Assembly (NCBI GenBank): GCA_026785875.1
Contig: JAJAZF010000501.1
Span: 1 to 12,369, forward strand
Length of the DNA stretch: 12,369 bases
Direction of reading: 5' to 3'
DNA from: Chamaesiphon sp.
GTDB lineage: Bacteria > Cyanobacteriota > Cyanobacteriia > Cyanobacteriales > Chamaesiphonaceae
This document shows positions 1 through 6,772 of this stretch, in pieces; positions within the stretch are counted from its first letter, which is position 1, and each line of letters opens with the position of its first letter. The translations under genes and the position numbers were made by a program. The notes below the pieces were generated by a model. The model was not told where the DNA came from. It was given only the letters and a program-made list of their open reading frames with translations, and did not search any database.

Positions 1-1286
1 ATGGGGATATATGCCATGCTATTAGTTTCCTCACCCCAACAGCAACCAATCCCCACTAAATTGGCATTACGCGGTTCTAAATCGGTGGTTTCCGTATCCC
101 AAGCAACAGGATAATTTGGATCGGTATATTGATGGAGATTGGTAATTAAAGCTTGTAATTTCGCTAAACTATCGATAATTTGTGGTTGAATCGGCGACAG
201 TTTACTGAGTTGAAATTTATCGGTATCTTCGGCACTAAAAAACCACATATCATCACCACCATCATCGGGTGCGATTGTCGTACCGACACGCTGCGCGATC
301 GCCCCACCAGGAGTTACAATCTCATCAATTGCTTCATGGGGACTATTGACACTCTCAGGATCGGGAGCCGCCGCACCACCGAAAGCCTCCTGAAGCTTCT
401 CAATATCCTTGGTAAATCGATGCAATTCTAATGTTTGTAATAATGGCTGTACCTGCTGAAAATCGAATCCAGTTAATTTCGTCTCGATTAACTCAACTTC
501 CAACGGTACATCCGTAATAATTTTCGCCAAATATTGCGAATGATTAGCATGATCTTTACCCGCAATTAGCTTCTTCCCATTTGCACCTGGAATCTCCTCC
601 ACACGATCGTAAATAGTCGCCAGATCGCCATATTCATTCAACAACTTCACCGCCGTCTTATCACCAATCCCCCGCACCCCAGGAATGCTATCCGACTTAT
701 CGCCACACAGAGCCTTATAATCGATAATCTGCGCCGCAGTCACCCCCATCTTATCAATGACACCCTGCTCGTTCATTTCGATCGTTGATGGCCCACTTTG
801 AGCATAAGCTGAAGATAGATACAATACGCTAACCCGATCGCGATCGCTCACCAGTTGAAACATATCCTTATCGCCAGACAAGATCTTCACCTGATAACCC
901 GCGCGGCTAGCTCTCCCCGCCAAAGTCCCCAATACATCATCCGCCTCAAATCCCACCGCCGTGACTGTTGGTAAATTTAACGCTCTCAATAATAGATACA
1001 AATTCTGAATATCGATCGTGAAATCTTCAGGCGTTTCGACTCGATCGGCTTTATAATTTTCATCAGCCTCATGTCTAAAAGTCGGCGCGCGTAGATCGAA
1101 TGCGATCGCCATCGAGTCCGGTTTTTGACTATTAATAATCTCTACCAAAGCCTTGACAAATCCAAAACAAATACTCGTCGGTACTCCGGCTGAAGTCATC
1201 AAGCCACCGCTCTTACTTTTGGCATAGGCAAAGTAAGAACGGTAAGCTAAGGAGTGTCCATCGACGAGGATTAGTAGGGGAGACAT
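1..1286 (-). CDS. polA: DNA polymerase I, N-terminal part (runs off the window)
   Basis: Family A DNA polymerase used in lagging-strand maturation and excision repair. I translated the minus strand from ATG at 1286; the frame has no stop down to base 3, giving 428 residues. The 5' nuclease domain covers about residues 1-290. Metal-binding acidic residues are visible at D9 (LVDGHS), D64 (AFDLRAPT), EADD 114-117, SGDKD (D139, D141) and GDKSD (D196, D199), followed by a helix-hairpin-helix (PGVRGIGDKTA). A low-complexity linker lies near 305-360. The 3'-5' exonuclease domain begins at about 390 with DTETTDL (D397, E399), so proofreading residues are present, unlike in polymerases with a degenerate exonuclease site. 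The last visible residues, SMAYIP, fit the family. The polymerase domain lies outside the window. No Shine-Dalgarno is visible before the ATG. The gene starts 9 nt after a small upstream gene, so co-transcription is likely. Confidence 0.97.
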   Translation of the reverse strand, partial: MSPLLILVDGHSLAYRSYFAYAKSKSGGLMTSAGVPTSICFGFVKALVEIINSQKPDSMAIAFDLRAPTFRHEADENYKADRVETPEDFTIDIQNLYLLLRALNLPTVTAVGFEADDVLGTLAGRASRAGYQVKILSGDKDMFQLVSDRDRVSVLYLSSAYAQSGPSTIEMNEQGVIDKMGVTAAQIIDYKALCGDKSDSIPGVRGIGDKTAVKLLNEYGDLATIYDRVEEIPGANGKKLIAGKDHANHSQYLAKIITDVPLEVELIETKLTGFDFQQVQPLLQTLELHRFTKDIEKLQEAFGGAAAPDPESVNSPHEAIDEIVTPGGAIAQRVGTTIAPDDGGDDMWFFSAEDTDKFQLSKLSPIQPQIIDSLAKLQALITNLHQYTDPNYPVAWDTETTDLEPRNANLVGIGCCWGEETNSMAYIP

Positions 1287-1295
1287 ATATCTAAT

Positions 1296-1481
1296 CTATT
1301 GGGCAGGTGGTACTTTCTGTAATAATCTTTCCCGTCTTTGTTGACGTAATTCTGAATCGATTTGAGCGATCGCATCGTCTAATAACAAATTATATAATTC
1401 CAATTGGCGGTTACTCTCCCGCAACCTGTCGAGACAATTTTTTCTAATTTCTTCAGTCGGATAAGGATATCGCTCGCTCAT
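1296..1481 (-). CDS. Small helical protein of unknown function, coupled to upstream gene
   Basis: Not recognised. I choose the ATG at 1481, giving 61 residues beginning MSERYPYPTEEI, because it overlaps the TGA of the upstream gene as ATGA (bases 1478-1481), a classic translational-coupling arrangement. An ATG four codons earlier (1493) would also be in frame but buries the start deeper in the upstream gene. The protein is hydrophilic and almost entirely predicted helix, rich in Leu, Arg, Glu and Gln (RLRESNRQLELYNLLLDDA, then DSELRQQRRERL), so a coiled coil or a helical partner protein is plausible. There is no signal peptide, membrane segment or catalytic motif. The stop codon lies 9 nt before the polA start. 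Translation as a real protein is inferred from the overlap and operon position, not from homology. Confidence 0.6.
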   Translation of the reverse strand: MSERYPYPTEEIRKNCLDRLRESNRQLELYNLLLDDAIAQIDSELRQQRRERLLQKVPPAQ

Positions 1482-1822
1482 GACAGATTCCAACCTCTTC
1501 TAATCTCTTGGGTACTAGCATTGGCGGCTTCTAGATTTGCTCGTCCATTTTCGATTGCCTTTGTCAGTAAATCTAGCATAGCATTTGTAGCAATTGGCTG
1601 TGCTTCCAAAATTTTTAACAGCAAGGTATTGAGGCGAGTATAAGATTGGTTGAGTCTTTCTCTCGCATTTTGCAGTTCTTCCAATTCACCAATCGTTCTG
1701 AGTGTCTCTCCATATCGATCGAATAATATCCACTCTGTCGCACTAGCTAGTTCGATTGCATCTGCAAGTTGGCGGAGTAGCTGAAAAGTCATCGTTAAAG
1801 TTTCTTCGGACAACTTTGCCAT
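1478..1822 (-). CDS. Small helical/coiled-coil protein of unknown function
   Basis: Not recognised. The 114-residue product starts at ATG 1822. It is predicted to be all helix with heptad-like leucine spacing (TFQLLRQLADAIELA, LEELQNARERLNQSYTRLNTLLLKILEA), suggesting a coiled coil or helical bundle. No signal peptide or enzyme motif is seen. Its stop overlaps the start of the 61-residue gene downstream by 4 nt, so the two proteins are probably made together and may interact. A second 9-nt gap leads into polA. No clear Shine-Dalgarno precedes the start, which is common in cyanobacteria. A small two-protein module in an operon with polA could relate to DNA metabolism, but that is context only. 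Confidence 0.65.
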   Translation of the reverse strand: MAKLSEETLTMTFQLLRQLADAIELASATEWILFDRYGETLRTIGELEELQNARERLNQSYTRLNTLLLKILEAQPIATNAMLDLLTKAIENGRANLEAANASTQEIRRGWNLS

Positions 1823-2016
1823 CGATCGAGAGTATATTAGAAGGTTACATTCTATTATCTCAGATTCGTTTGCATTGTGGAAGCATAAAGTTTGAAAATC
1901 GTAGTTGGGTTGAGCGGTATCGATCGATCCATACTAGTGAGGATGGGCGGGTTTGTTTAAGGTATATCGAATTTAGCGATTATTGTTTGCATAAACAAAG
2001 CCATCTACAGATCCTA

Positions 2017-2664
2017 TTAATTTCCTTGCAATCCCGATTGCAATACTGCCAACACATCCGCCATCGATCCTGACAACATTGATTCAACCGCCAACCACAA
2101 CCCAGGGAAAACTTGACTCTTAATTATGCTATTCTCATCGAGTTCCAGCCGGATATATTCACCATCTTGAAGACTAAACCAATCGATTTCTCGATCCAAA
2201 GTGCGCCAGACAATATACTCCTGCACGCCATTGCGACGATATGCAGCCTTCTTATCATGAAGATCGATAGATACAGTACTAGCCGCAATTTCGACAACTA
2301 ACTCTGGTGCCCCTGCGATGTAGTCATCCTCCGTAATCCTCGCCCCTCTACCTGGGATAAACATGACAGCATCAGGTTGAAATTCATTATCCAAATCGAG
2401 GCATACTGTTGGTTCGATACCTAGCGTTACTCCCTCTATGGCAATTTGATAATTCCACAACCAGCCAATGATATTGCCATGAGGTTGTGCATGAGATTCA
2501 AAACGTAACGGTGATGCCATGTAGACGATGCCTTCGATTAATTCGGCTTTGTTACTCCCCTTTTTTTGATAAGGCATAGCAGTATAACGCCGTTCAAATT
2601 CGTGACGAGTCAATCGATCGCCATTTTCTAGTAATGGGATAGTTTTGGATGAGATTGTAGTCAT
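2017..2664 (-). CDS. Uma2 family (DUF820) PD-(D/E)XK-type putative endonuclease
   Basis: The 215-residue protein has the layout of the Uma2/DUF820 family, greatly expanded in cyanobacteria and structurally related to PD-(D/E)XK nucleases. Visible family motifs in order: AELIEGIVYM (40-49); EFQPDAVMF with the PD acid at D98; PELVVEIAAST with E125; K138/K139 in DKKAAYRR; and NGVQEYIVW (145-153). The predicted metal-binding set D98, E125 and a lysine near 138 appears intact, so nothing suggests decay. The start is supported by GGAG 8 nt before the ATG. It lies 33 nt downstream of the secreted-protein gene on the same strand and may share its transcript. The biological role and substrate of the family are poorly known; nuclease activity is inferred from the fold. 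Confidence 0.9.
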   Translation of the reverse strand: MTTISSKTIPLLENGDRLTRHEFERRYTAMPYQKKGSNKAELIEGIVYMASPLRFESHAQPHGNIIGWLWNYQIAIEGVTLGIEPTVCLDLDNEFQPDAVMFIPGRGARITEDDYIAGAPELVVEIAASTVSIDLHDKKAAYRRNGVQEYIVWRTLDREIDWFSLQDGEYIRLELDENSIIKSQVFPGLWLAVESMLSGSMADVLAVLQSGLQGN

Positions 2665-2697
2665 ATTTTAGACTCCAAGACTATTTATAGTTGAATA

Positions 2698-3132
2698 TTA
2701 CTGTCTAATTTTGGTTGTAAACCCAGAAGCTTTAAACTTCTTCAATTGTAGCGGCAGAGTCACACTCGATGGCACCGTAATTCGCATTTCAAAATCATTA
2801 ATTCCTGGTGGTACCTGCTCGATTAAACCTACGCGTCCCCGATTTGGCAAGACATTGTTATTATCCGCATCATAAATCCGCCCGAAGACATCCGCATCGT
2901 AGACTGTCTTACCCGACTTGTTTTCGGCTTTCCCTGTAATCAAAAAACACAGAGCATCCTGAGTTACACCACCGCTACTCACCGCACCTTTAGACATTTC
3001 TGCCGAACAATTTTTATAACCCACATTTGACAATGGGATGGGCGTAACTGCGAATGCTGCGGGGGCAACCAGCCACGTAGATATGGATAAAACGATCGCA
3101 ACGGTAAATGTGATCAAAGTACGAATCAGCAT
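2698..3132 (-). CDS. Small secreted protein with FxLYD-like domain
   Basis: 144 residues. The N-terminus is a clear Sec signal peptide: positively charged start (MLIR), hydrophobic core about 6-24, and a likely signal peptidase I site after AFA (residue 28). The mature part is about 116 residues with two cysteines (C42 and C62) that could form a disulfide in the periplasm. It is predicted mostly beta: ALCFLITGKAENKSGK, then DADVFGRIYDADNN, then PPGINDFEMRI. This resembles FxLYD-type domains (a beta-sandwich carrying a 'tonic, conserved N-x-S-G' strand pattern). I recall close relatives as conserved cyanobacterial proteins sometimes mislabelled 'biotin carboxylase'; nothing here supports that enzyme. 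Function is unknown; periplasmic or envelope location is inferred. Confidence 0.8.
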   Translation of the reverse strand: MLIRTLITFTVAIVLSISTWLVAPAAFAVTPIPLSNVGYKNCSAEMSKGAVSSGGVTQDALCFLITGKAENKSGKTVYDADVFGRIYDADNNNVLPNRGRVGLIEQVPPGINDFEMRITVPSSVTLPLQLKKFKASGFTTKIRQ

Positions 3133-3216
3133 GGCAAGAATGGCAGGTTGTGTGGGATGGGGAGTGTGGTAACAAGGACGCTTGCATCCTCAAAAATCTA
3201 AGACCTAAAGCCTAAT

Positions 3217-3642
3217 CTAAAACCATTGTCCCCCATTGAAGCGCGAATATGGCGAGAGAATGCGAAGCAGTGAGTGAGTGAAGAGCGCACTCAATAAACT
3301 AAAGCTAGTATAAAACCCGATAAACCCAGGAATATTAAAATTAGCTCGATCGATTCCAGGTAAACCAATAACTTTAATAATCGTTATCAAAAATAGCCCT
3401 TCCCAAACCGCACCCCCAAACTGTAACAATCCATTCCAGTCACCATCCCAGCGCAACCGTTGGAGCTGATGATAGCCAAAATCCCAGGCTAGTCCGAATA
3501 AGCCGAGATAGATTAAGGTTAGCAAAGTTTGTCCGGCGATCGCGGGACTAGATTTGACTACCATCAGGATGGTTAAGAATAGCCCAACTGTAGCTAATAA
3601 CAAGACTCGAATTTGCCAGCGACCAAATAGAGTGAAAGTCAT
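3217..3642 (-). CDS. Small multi-pass membrane protein of unknown function
   Basis: I place the start at ATG 3642 (141 residues, MTFTLFGRWQIR), preceded by AGGTG at a suitable distance. An in-frame ATG at 3687 would add a 15-residue extension containing LIRSILHRC but has no ribosome-binding site. Four hydrophobic segments are visible, at about residues 12-30, 37-54, 72-92 and 105-125, with a basic/aromatic loop (YHQLQRLRWDGDWNG) between the second and third. No transporter or enzyme signature is recognised. It is transcribed in the same direction as the secreted-protein gene, with an 84-nt gap containing no obvious terminator. Integral inner-membrane location is inferred from hydrophobicity. 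Confidence 0.75.
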   Translation of the reverse strand: MTFTLFGRWQIRVLLLATVGLFLTILMVVKSSPAIAGQTLLTLIYLGLFGLAWDFGYHQLQRLRWDGDWNGLLQFGGAVWEGLFLITIIKVIGLPGIDRANFNIPGFIGFYTSFSLLSALFTHSLLRILSPYSRFNGGQWF

Positions 3643-3787
3643 AATGCACCTATGGAGGATCGATCGAATTAAAACGAGCCAAACCAACTGTAGTTGTCAT
3701 CCTATTATACCTACTGCGATCGAATTGAAGACTCGTTAAAATCCCGAAACTCAACCTCCCTCATCAATACTGGCTTTGTTTTATCTC

Positions 3788-3817
3788 TTGCTCACCCAAA
3801 TCTGAGAGTGCTAAAAT
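3788..3817 (+). promoter_or_regulatory. Putative sigma-70-type promoter of the toxin-antitoxin operon
   Basis: TTGCTC at 3788-3793 and TAAAAT at 3812-3817 are separated by 18 nt and lie about 30 nt upstream of the antitoxin ATG. Motif match and position are read from sequence; activity is inferred. No clear operator palindrome is seen beside it. Confidence 0.4.
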
Positions 3818-3847
3818 TGAGCTACGTTAATTCGGATAGCTAGATTT

Positions 3848-4072
3848 ATGAGTACGATTGACACGATCGTTCGGGAACTAGAAAAGATCCCCGAACCATT
3901 GCAACTTAGCGTTTTGGAGTTTATTCGTTCTTTCCCCATCTCCGCCAGCCCAGACAGCAAGCCGCCAATAGAGTTACCTCCAAGAATTTTGGGATTAAAT
4001 CGCGGTGCAATGAAAATGAAAGCTGATTTTGATGAACCATTACCAGATGAATTCTGGCTTGGTGAAGAATGA
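3848..4072 (+). CDS. DUF2281-like antitoxin of a PIN-toxin pair
   Basis: 74 residues. The N-terminal half (IVRELEKIPEPLQLSVLEFI) matches the pattern of DUF2281-type proteins that sit upstream of PIN-domain toxins. The acidic C-terminus (KADFDEPLPDEFW, about 57-69) is the sort of tail that threads into the toxin active site in VapB-type antitoxins. There is no obvious ribbon-helix-helix or AbrB DNA-binding motif, so autoregulation is uncertain. The TGA stop overlaps the ATG of the toxin gene (ATGA, 4069-4072), which couples synthesis of the two. The Shine-Dalgarno is weak (GGA about 11 nt upstream). Family assignment rests on the motif and the neighbour. Confidence 0.8.
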   Translation: MSTIDTIVRELEKIPEPLQLSVLEFIRSFPISASPDSKPPIELPPRILGLNRGAMKMKADFDEPLPDEFWLGEE

Positions 4073-4455
4073 AAATTCTCCTCGACACTCATATTTTTAT
4101 CTGGATGGCAACAGAACCAGAACGTTTATCGCCTAGACTGATTGAATCGATCGTAAATCGCCAAAATACTTTGTTTCTTAGTCTAGTAAGTATTTGGGAA
4201 ATCCAAATTAAAGCAGCTTTAGGAAAACTAGATGTGATAACGGATCTCAAAGCAACCGTAGATATTCAGATTGCAGAAAATTCTCTAGAATTACTAACGC
4301 TCGATCTACAACACATTTACGCCTTATCAAATTTACCACTGCACCACCGCGATCCGTTCGACCGATTGCTAATCGCTCAATCTCAAGTTGAGAAAATGAC
4401 CTTAGCTACTGTCGATCGTGCTTTTGGGTTGTACGATCTCGATCGTCTCTATTAA
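4069..4455 (+). CDS. PIN-domain ribonuclease toxin (VapC-like)
   Basis: 128 residues, the usual size of a VapC-type toxin. PIN-fold metal-binding acids are all visible: D6 in ILLDTHIFIW, E44 in SIWEIQIKAALGKL, D98 in HHRDPFDRLLIAQ (D95 is also present) and D116 in LATVDRAFGLY. The DPFDRLLIAQ signature places it in the PIN subgroup commonly paired with DUF2281-like antitoxins. VapC toxins are Mg-dependent endoribonucleases, often cleaving tRNA or rRNA; the target here cannot be read from sequence. The active site looks intact, so a functional toxin is likely. It is translationally coupled to the antitoxin. The hflX frame opens within its 3' part, but the hflX protein probably begins about 155 nt downstream. 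Confidence 0.92.
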   Translation: MKILLDTHIFIWMATEPERLSPRLIESIVNRQNTLFLSLVSIWEIQIKAALGKLDVITDLKATVDIQIAENSLELLTLDLQHIYALSNLPLHHRDPFDRLLIAQSQVEKMTLATVDRAFGLYDLDRLY

Positions 4456-4597
4456 GCTCCCGATCGACAAACATATCCAGAGCTAATTTATACTTTAATT
4501 CATGTTCGCGATCGTTTGGGTATTTATCAGTAACAAAGTTTTACAAGCTAGCACTGTCCAACCCCTGCGCCAGCTACTACACTAGAGATAATGCGTT

Positions 4598-4613
4598 AGG
4601 AATAGAGCATATC
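4598..4613 (+). promoter_or_regulatory. Proposed hflX ribosome-binding site with non-canonical AUC start
   Basis: AGGA at 4598-4601 lies 9 nt before an in-frame ATC at 4611-4613. From the stop at 4389 to 4731 the hflX frame contains no ATG, GTG or TTG. The peptide after the ATC (ETIYGNLQGLKSNQIKQL) matches the N-terminus I recall for cyanobacterial HflX, where homologs begin METI. A two-codon ORF, ATG-CGT-TAG (4591-4599), ends inside the AGGA motif and could feed re-initiating ribosomes. The alternative TTG at 4731 has no Shine-Dalgarno. A base change or sequence error converting ATG to ATC cannot be excluded. Confidence 0.5.
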
Positions 4614-6296
4614 GAGACAATTTACGGCAACTTACAAGGACTAAAGTCCAATCAAATCAAACAACTACGGAAGCTATACAGTGATAGGCTTCCAGGCGAT
4701 CGACTGACTACGCCAGAATTCGCTCAGAAGTTGGCGGCGATTAGTGCGGAAATTCGCGACCCAGTTAGTGTTTACGTCAATCGGCGCGGTCAAATTATCC
4801 GCTTGGGTGTGGGTACCCCCGGTCAAACCCAAATTCCACCATTAGAATTACCCCGTTATGGTGCGGAACGATTGAGTGGGATTCGGTGTATTTCGACTCA
4901 GCTCAAATCAGAAATTCCCAGTGAGAGTGCGCTCACCTCGATGGCTATCCAGAGGCTGGATGCGTTGGTCATTCTGAATATTACTGGTAGCGGTTTTCAA
5001 AAACGCGGCGGTGGTGCGACGGGGTATATTCAAGATACCTATCTCGCACATTTAGTACCCCATCCAGAGATTAATTGGACGGTTTCGCCACCTTTAAGTC
5101 TAGAAGATCTTAGCGACCAAGATTTTCTCGATTTGGTCGATGGGATCGAGCGGGAATACGAGCGGGATGTCGCGAATCAAAACGTCGCCGATGAAACCGA
5201 TCGAGTATTATTAGTTGGTGTCAAAACTGACTATGTGACTACTCAACGGTTTAATGATGGATTGGAAGAGATCGTTAAATTAGTTCAAACCGCTGGTGGT
5301 GAAGTTCTCCAAACCGTCCAACAAAAACGATCGAAACCCCACCCCCAAACTGTAGTCGGGGAAGGCAAGATTCAAGAAATCGCCCTCGCCGCTCAAAAAA
5401 TCGGGGCGAATCTAATCGTCTTTGATTGCAATCTCTCCCCCAGCCAAGGTCGAAATCTCGAAACTCAAATTGGGATTCGGGTGGTAGATCGAACTGAAGT
5501 GATCTTAGATATCTTTGCCCAACGTGCTCAATCTGGAGCGGGTAAATTGCAAGTCGAACTAGCTCAACTAGAATACATGATGCCGCGTCTGAGTGGGCGG
5601 GGTCAAGCAATGTCCCGTCAAGGTGGTGGGATCGGGACTAGAGGCCCAGGGGAGACCAAATTAGAGACCGAACGCCGCACCATTCAAAAACGGATTTCGC
5701 GGCTCCAGCAGGACGTGAACCAGCTCCAGGCACATCGTTCGCGGCTGCGGCTCCAACGTCAGCATCACGATGTCCCTTCTGTTGCGCTAGTCGGATATAC
5801 AAATGCGGGCAAATCTACCCTGCTCAATACCCTGACTAATTCTGAAGTCTACATCGCCGACCAATTATTCGCCACCCTCGATCCGACGACGCGGCGGTTT
5901 CAGGTACCAGCGAGTAATACTGGGGACTTGCGACAAATCCTCCTCACTGATACTGTGGGCTTTATCCACGAGCTGCCACCACCGCTGATGGATGCTTTTC
6001 GTGCGACTCTGGAGGAAGTTACCGAAGCAGATGCGCTGATTCATCTGATCGATCTTTCTCATCCGGCTTGGCATAGTCATATCCGCTCGGTGATGGGAAT
6101 TTTGGGTGAGATGCCGATCGCGCCAGGGCCATCGCTAATCGTGTTTAATAAGATCGATCGGGTCGATAGTGAGAGACTCGCTCAAGCTGAGGAAGAATTT
6201 CCCAATGCTGTGTTCATCTCTGCTTCAGAACGTCTGAGTCTAGAAACACTGCGCCAGCGAGTCGGACAGCTAATCGCCTACACAGTGCCAGCTTAA
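4611..6296 (+). CDS. hflX: GTPase HflX, ribosome-associated, cyanobacterial long form
   Basis: HflX is a cytoplasmic GTPase that binds the large ribosomal subunit and splits stalled or hibernating ribosomes, notably under stress. With the proposed AUC start it has 561 residues; with TTG at 4731, 521. An N-terminal extension of roughly 190 residues, absent from E. coli HflX, precedes the HflX domain (VLLVGVKTDY, VVGEGKIQEI, VFDCNLSPSQGRNLE, RVVDRTEVILDIFAQRA). Then come the linker GGGIGTRGPGETKLETERR, a coiled coil and the G domain: G1 GYTNAGKS (about 395-402), G2 ATLDPTTRR, G3 DTVG (about 447), G4 NKID (about 513) and G5 SAS. All GTPase motifs are intact. The gene follows the toxin-antitoxin pair with a gap of about 155 nt. 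No protein gene follows it for about 860 nt. Confidence 0.95.
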   Translation: METIYGNLQGLKSNQIKQLRKLYSDRLPGDRLTTPEFAQKLAAISAEIRDPVSVYVNRRGQIIRLGVGTPGQTQIPPLELPRYGAERLSGIRCISTQLKSEIPSESALTSMAIQRLDALVILNITGSGFQKRGGGATGYIQDTYLAHLVPHPEINWTVSPPLSLEDLSDQDFLDLVDGIEREYERDVANQNVADETDRVLLVGVKTDYVTTQRFNDGLEEIVKLVQTAGGEVLQTVQQKRSKPHPQTVVGEGKIQEIALAAQKIGANLIVFDCNLSPSQGRNLETQIGIRVVDRTEVILDIFAQRAQSGAGKLQVELAQLEYMMPRLSGRGQAMSRQGGGIGTRGPGETKLETERRTIQKRISRLQQDVNQLQAHRSRLRLQRQHHDVPSVALVGYTNAGKSTLLNTLTNSEVYIADQLFATLDPTTRRFQVPASNTGDLRQILLTDTVGFIHELPPPLMDAFRATLEEVTEADALIHLIDLSHPAWHSHIRSVMGILGEMPIAPGPSLIVFNKIDRVDSERLAQAEEEFPNAVFISASERLSLETLRQRVGQLIAYTVPA

Positions 6297-6700
6297 AGTC
6301 GATTTACAGTCTCATCTACATTAGTCCACATCTTGAAAGCTGACTTTTTAGTTACCTTTTGACTTTTGCGATCGCACTTTTAACGGAATCAGCGGAAGTC
6401 CGTACTCTCAGCGTGAGCGGCGTAGGGATGGATAGCGTGCTGGGCGGGTACCCCGATTCGTGAGGAATAAGCGGTTTGGCTGAGTACAAACATCTGTGAA
6501 ACTGGTATATTTTGATTTTGAAAGTCACTAATTAAGCTAGTTTCCGAGGATACAGGGTAGTTTCATTCACAGTTGGGGAGTCGGTCAGCATTAAGGTTTG
6601 ACGATCGACTCCTCTACTTTTTTACTCAAAGGCGACAGTAAAGCCCCCAAATTCAGGCGTGGGGCAAAGTTTTGCTGTGGCTAGATCCCGCTCCGCTTTG
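6297..6700 (+). other. Non-coding stretch downstream of hflX with possible RNA structure
   Basis: No convincing protein gene on either strand. A GC-richer patch (about 6385-6480) is unlike its AT-rich surroundings. It has a short open frame ending at the TGA at 6461 (...LSVSGVGMDSVLGGYPDS). This could be the decayed end of an insertion-sequence gene, but no motif proves it. Further on are the terminator-like hairpin at 6575-6623 and a GCCCC/GGGGC stem (6643-6647 with 6661-6665). The region may be a long hflX 3' UTR or contain a small RNA. Confidence 0.3.
6575..6623 (+). terminator. Stem-loop followed by T-run
   Basis: GGGGAGTCGGTC (6575-6586) pairs with GATCGACTCCTC (6603-6614): 12 pairs including two G-T. 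A run of six T follows at 6618-6623. The orientation suits a plus-strand transcript, either the hflX message or a separate RNA. The loop is 16 nt. Confidence 0.5.
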
Positions 6701-6701
6701 G

Positions 6702-6736
6702 TAAGTATACCCTAGATTCAATCTAGGGTATACTTA
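6702..6736. repeat. 35-nt perfect palindrome upstream of small-RNA promoter
   Basis: Arms 6702-6718 (TAAGTATACCCTAGATT) and 6720-6736 are exact reverse complements around a single C at 6719. It ends one base before the -35 element at 6738, the position expected of an operator or activator site. It could also be a transcription-stopping hairpin for the upstream transcript, since five T follow 7 nt later. Confidence 0.6.
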
Positions 6737-6737
6737 G

Positions 6738-6766
6738 TTGCGTTTTTACAATATGTTTGTTACAAT
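6738..6766 (+). promoter_or_regulatory. Sigma-70-type promoter for a candidate small RNA
   Basis: TTGCGT (6738-6743) and TACAAT (6761-6766) are separated by 17 nt, the optimal spacing, predicting a start near 6773. No protein gene follows on this strand, but an intrinsic terminator lies about 125-150 nt downstream. Confidence 0.5.
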
Positions 6767-6772
6767 TCTTAA

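Noticed and set aside
180..431. Plus-strand 83-codon frame
   Set aside because: Shadow of polA, whose minus-strand frame is clearly coding throughout.
1756..2073. Plus-strand 105-codon frame across the gap between the 114-residue gene and the Uma2 gene
   Set aside because: Overlaps both minus-strand genes, has no family resemblance, and the gap itself (1823-2016) shows only AT-rich DNA and a partial TTGGGTTGAGCG repeat-like motif.
3811..4092. Minus-strand 93-codon frame over the antitoxin
   Set aside because: Antisense shadow of the well-supported antitoxin gene.
4731..6296. TTG at 4731 as the hflX start
   Set aside because: No Shine-Dalgarno precedes it, and it would drop about 40 codons that look like conserved HflX sequence. 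Kept only as the alternative if AUC is not used.
6365..6463. Remnant of a TnpB-like transposase C-terminus
   Set aside because: The short frame ending at 6461 carries no zinc-finger or catalytic motif; the resemblance rests only on memory of similar 3' ends.
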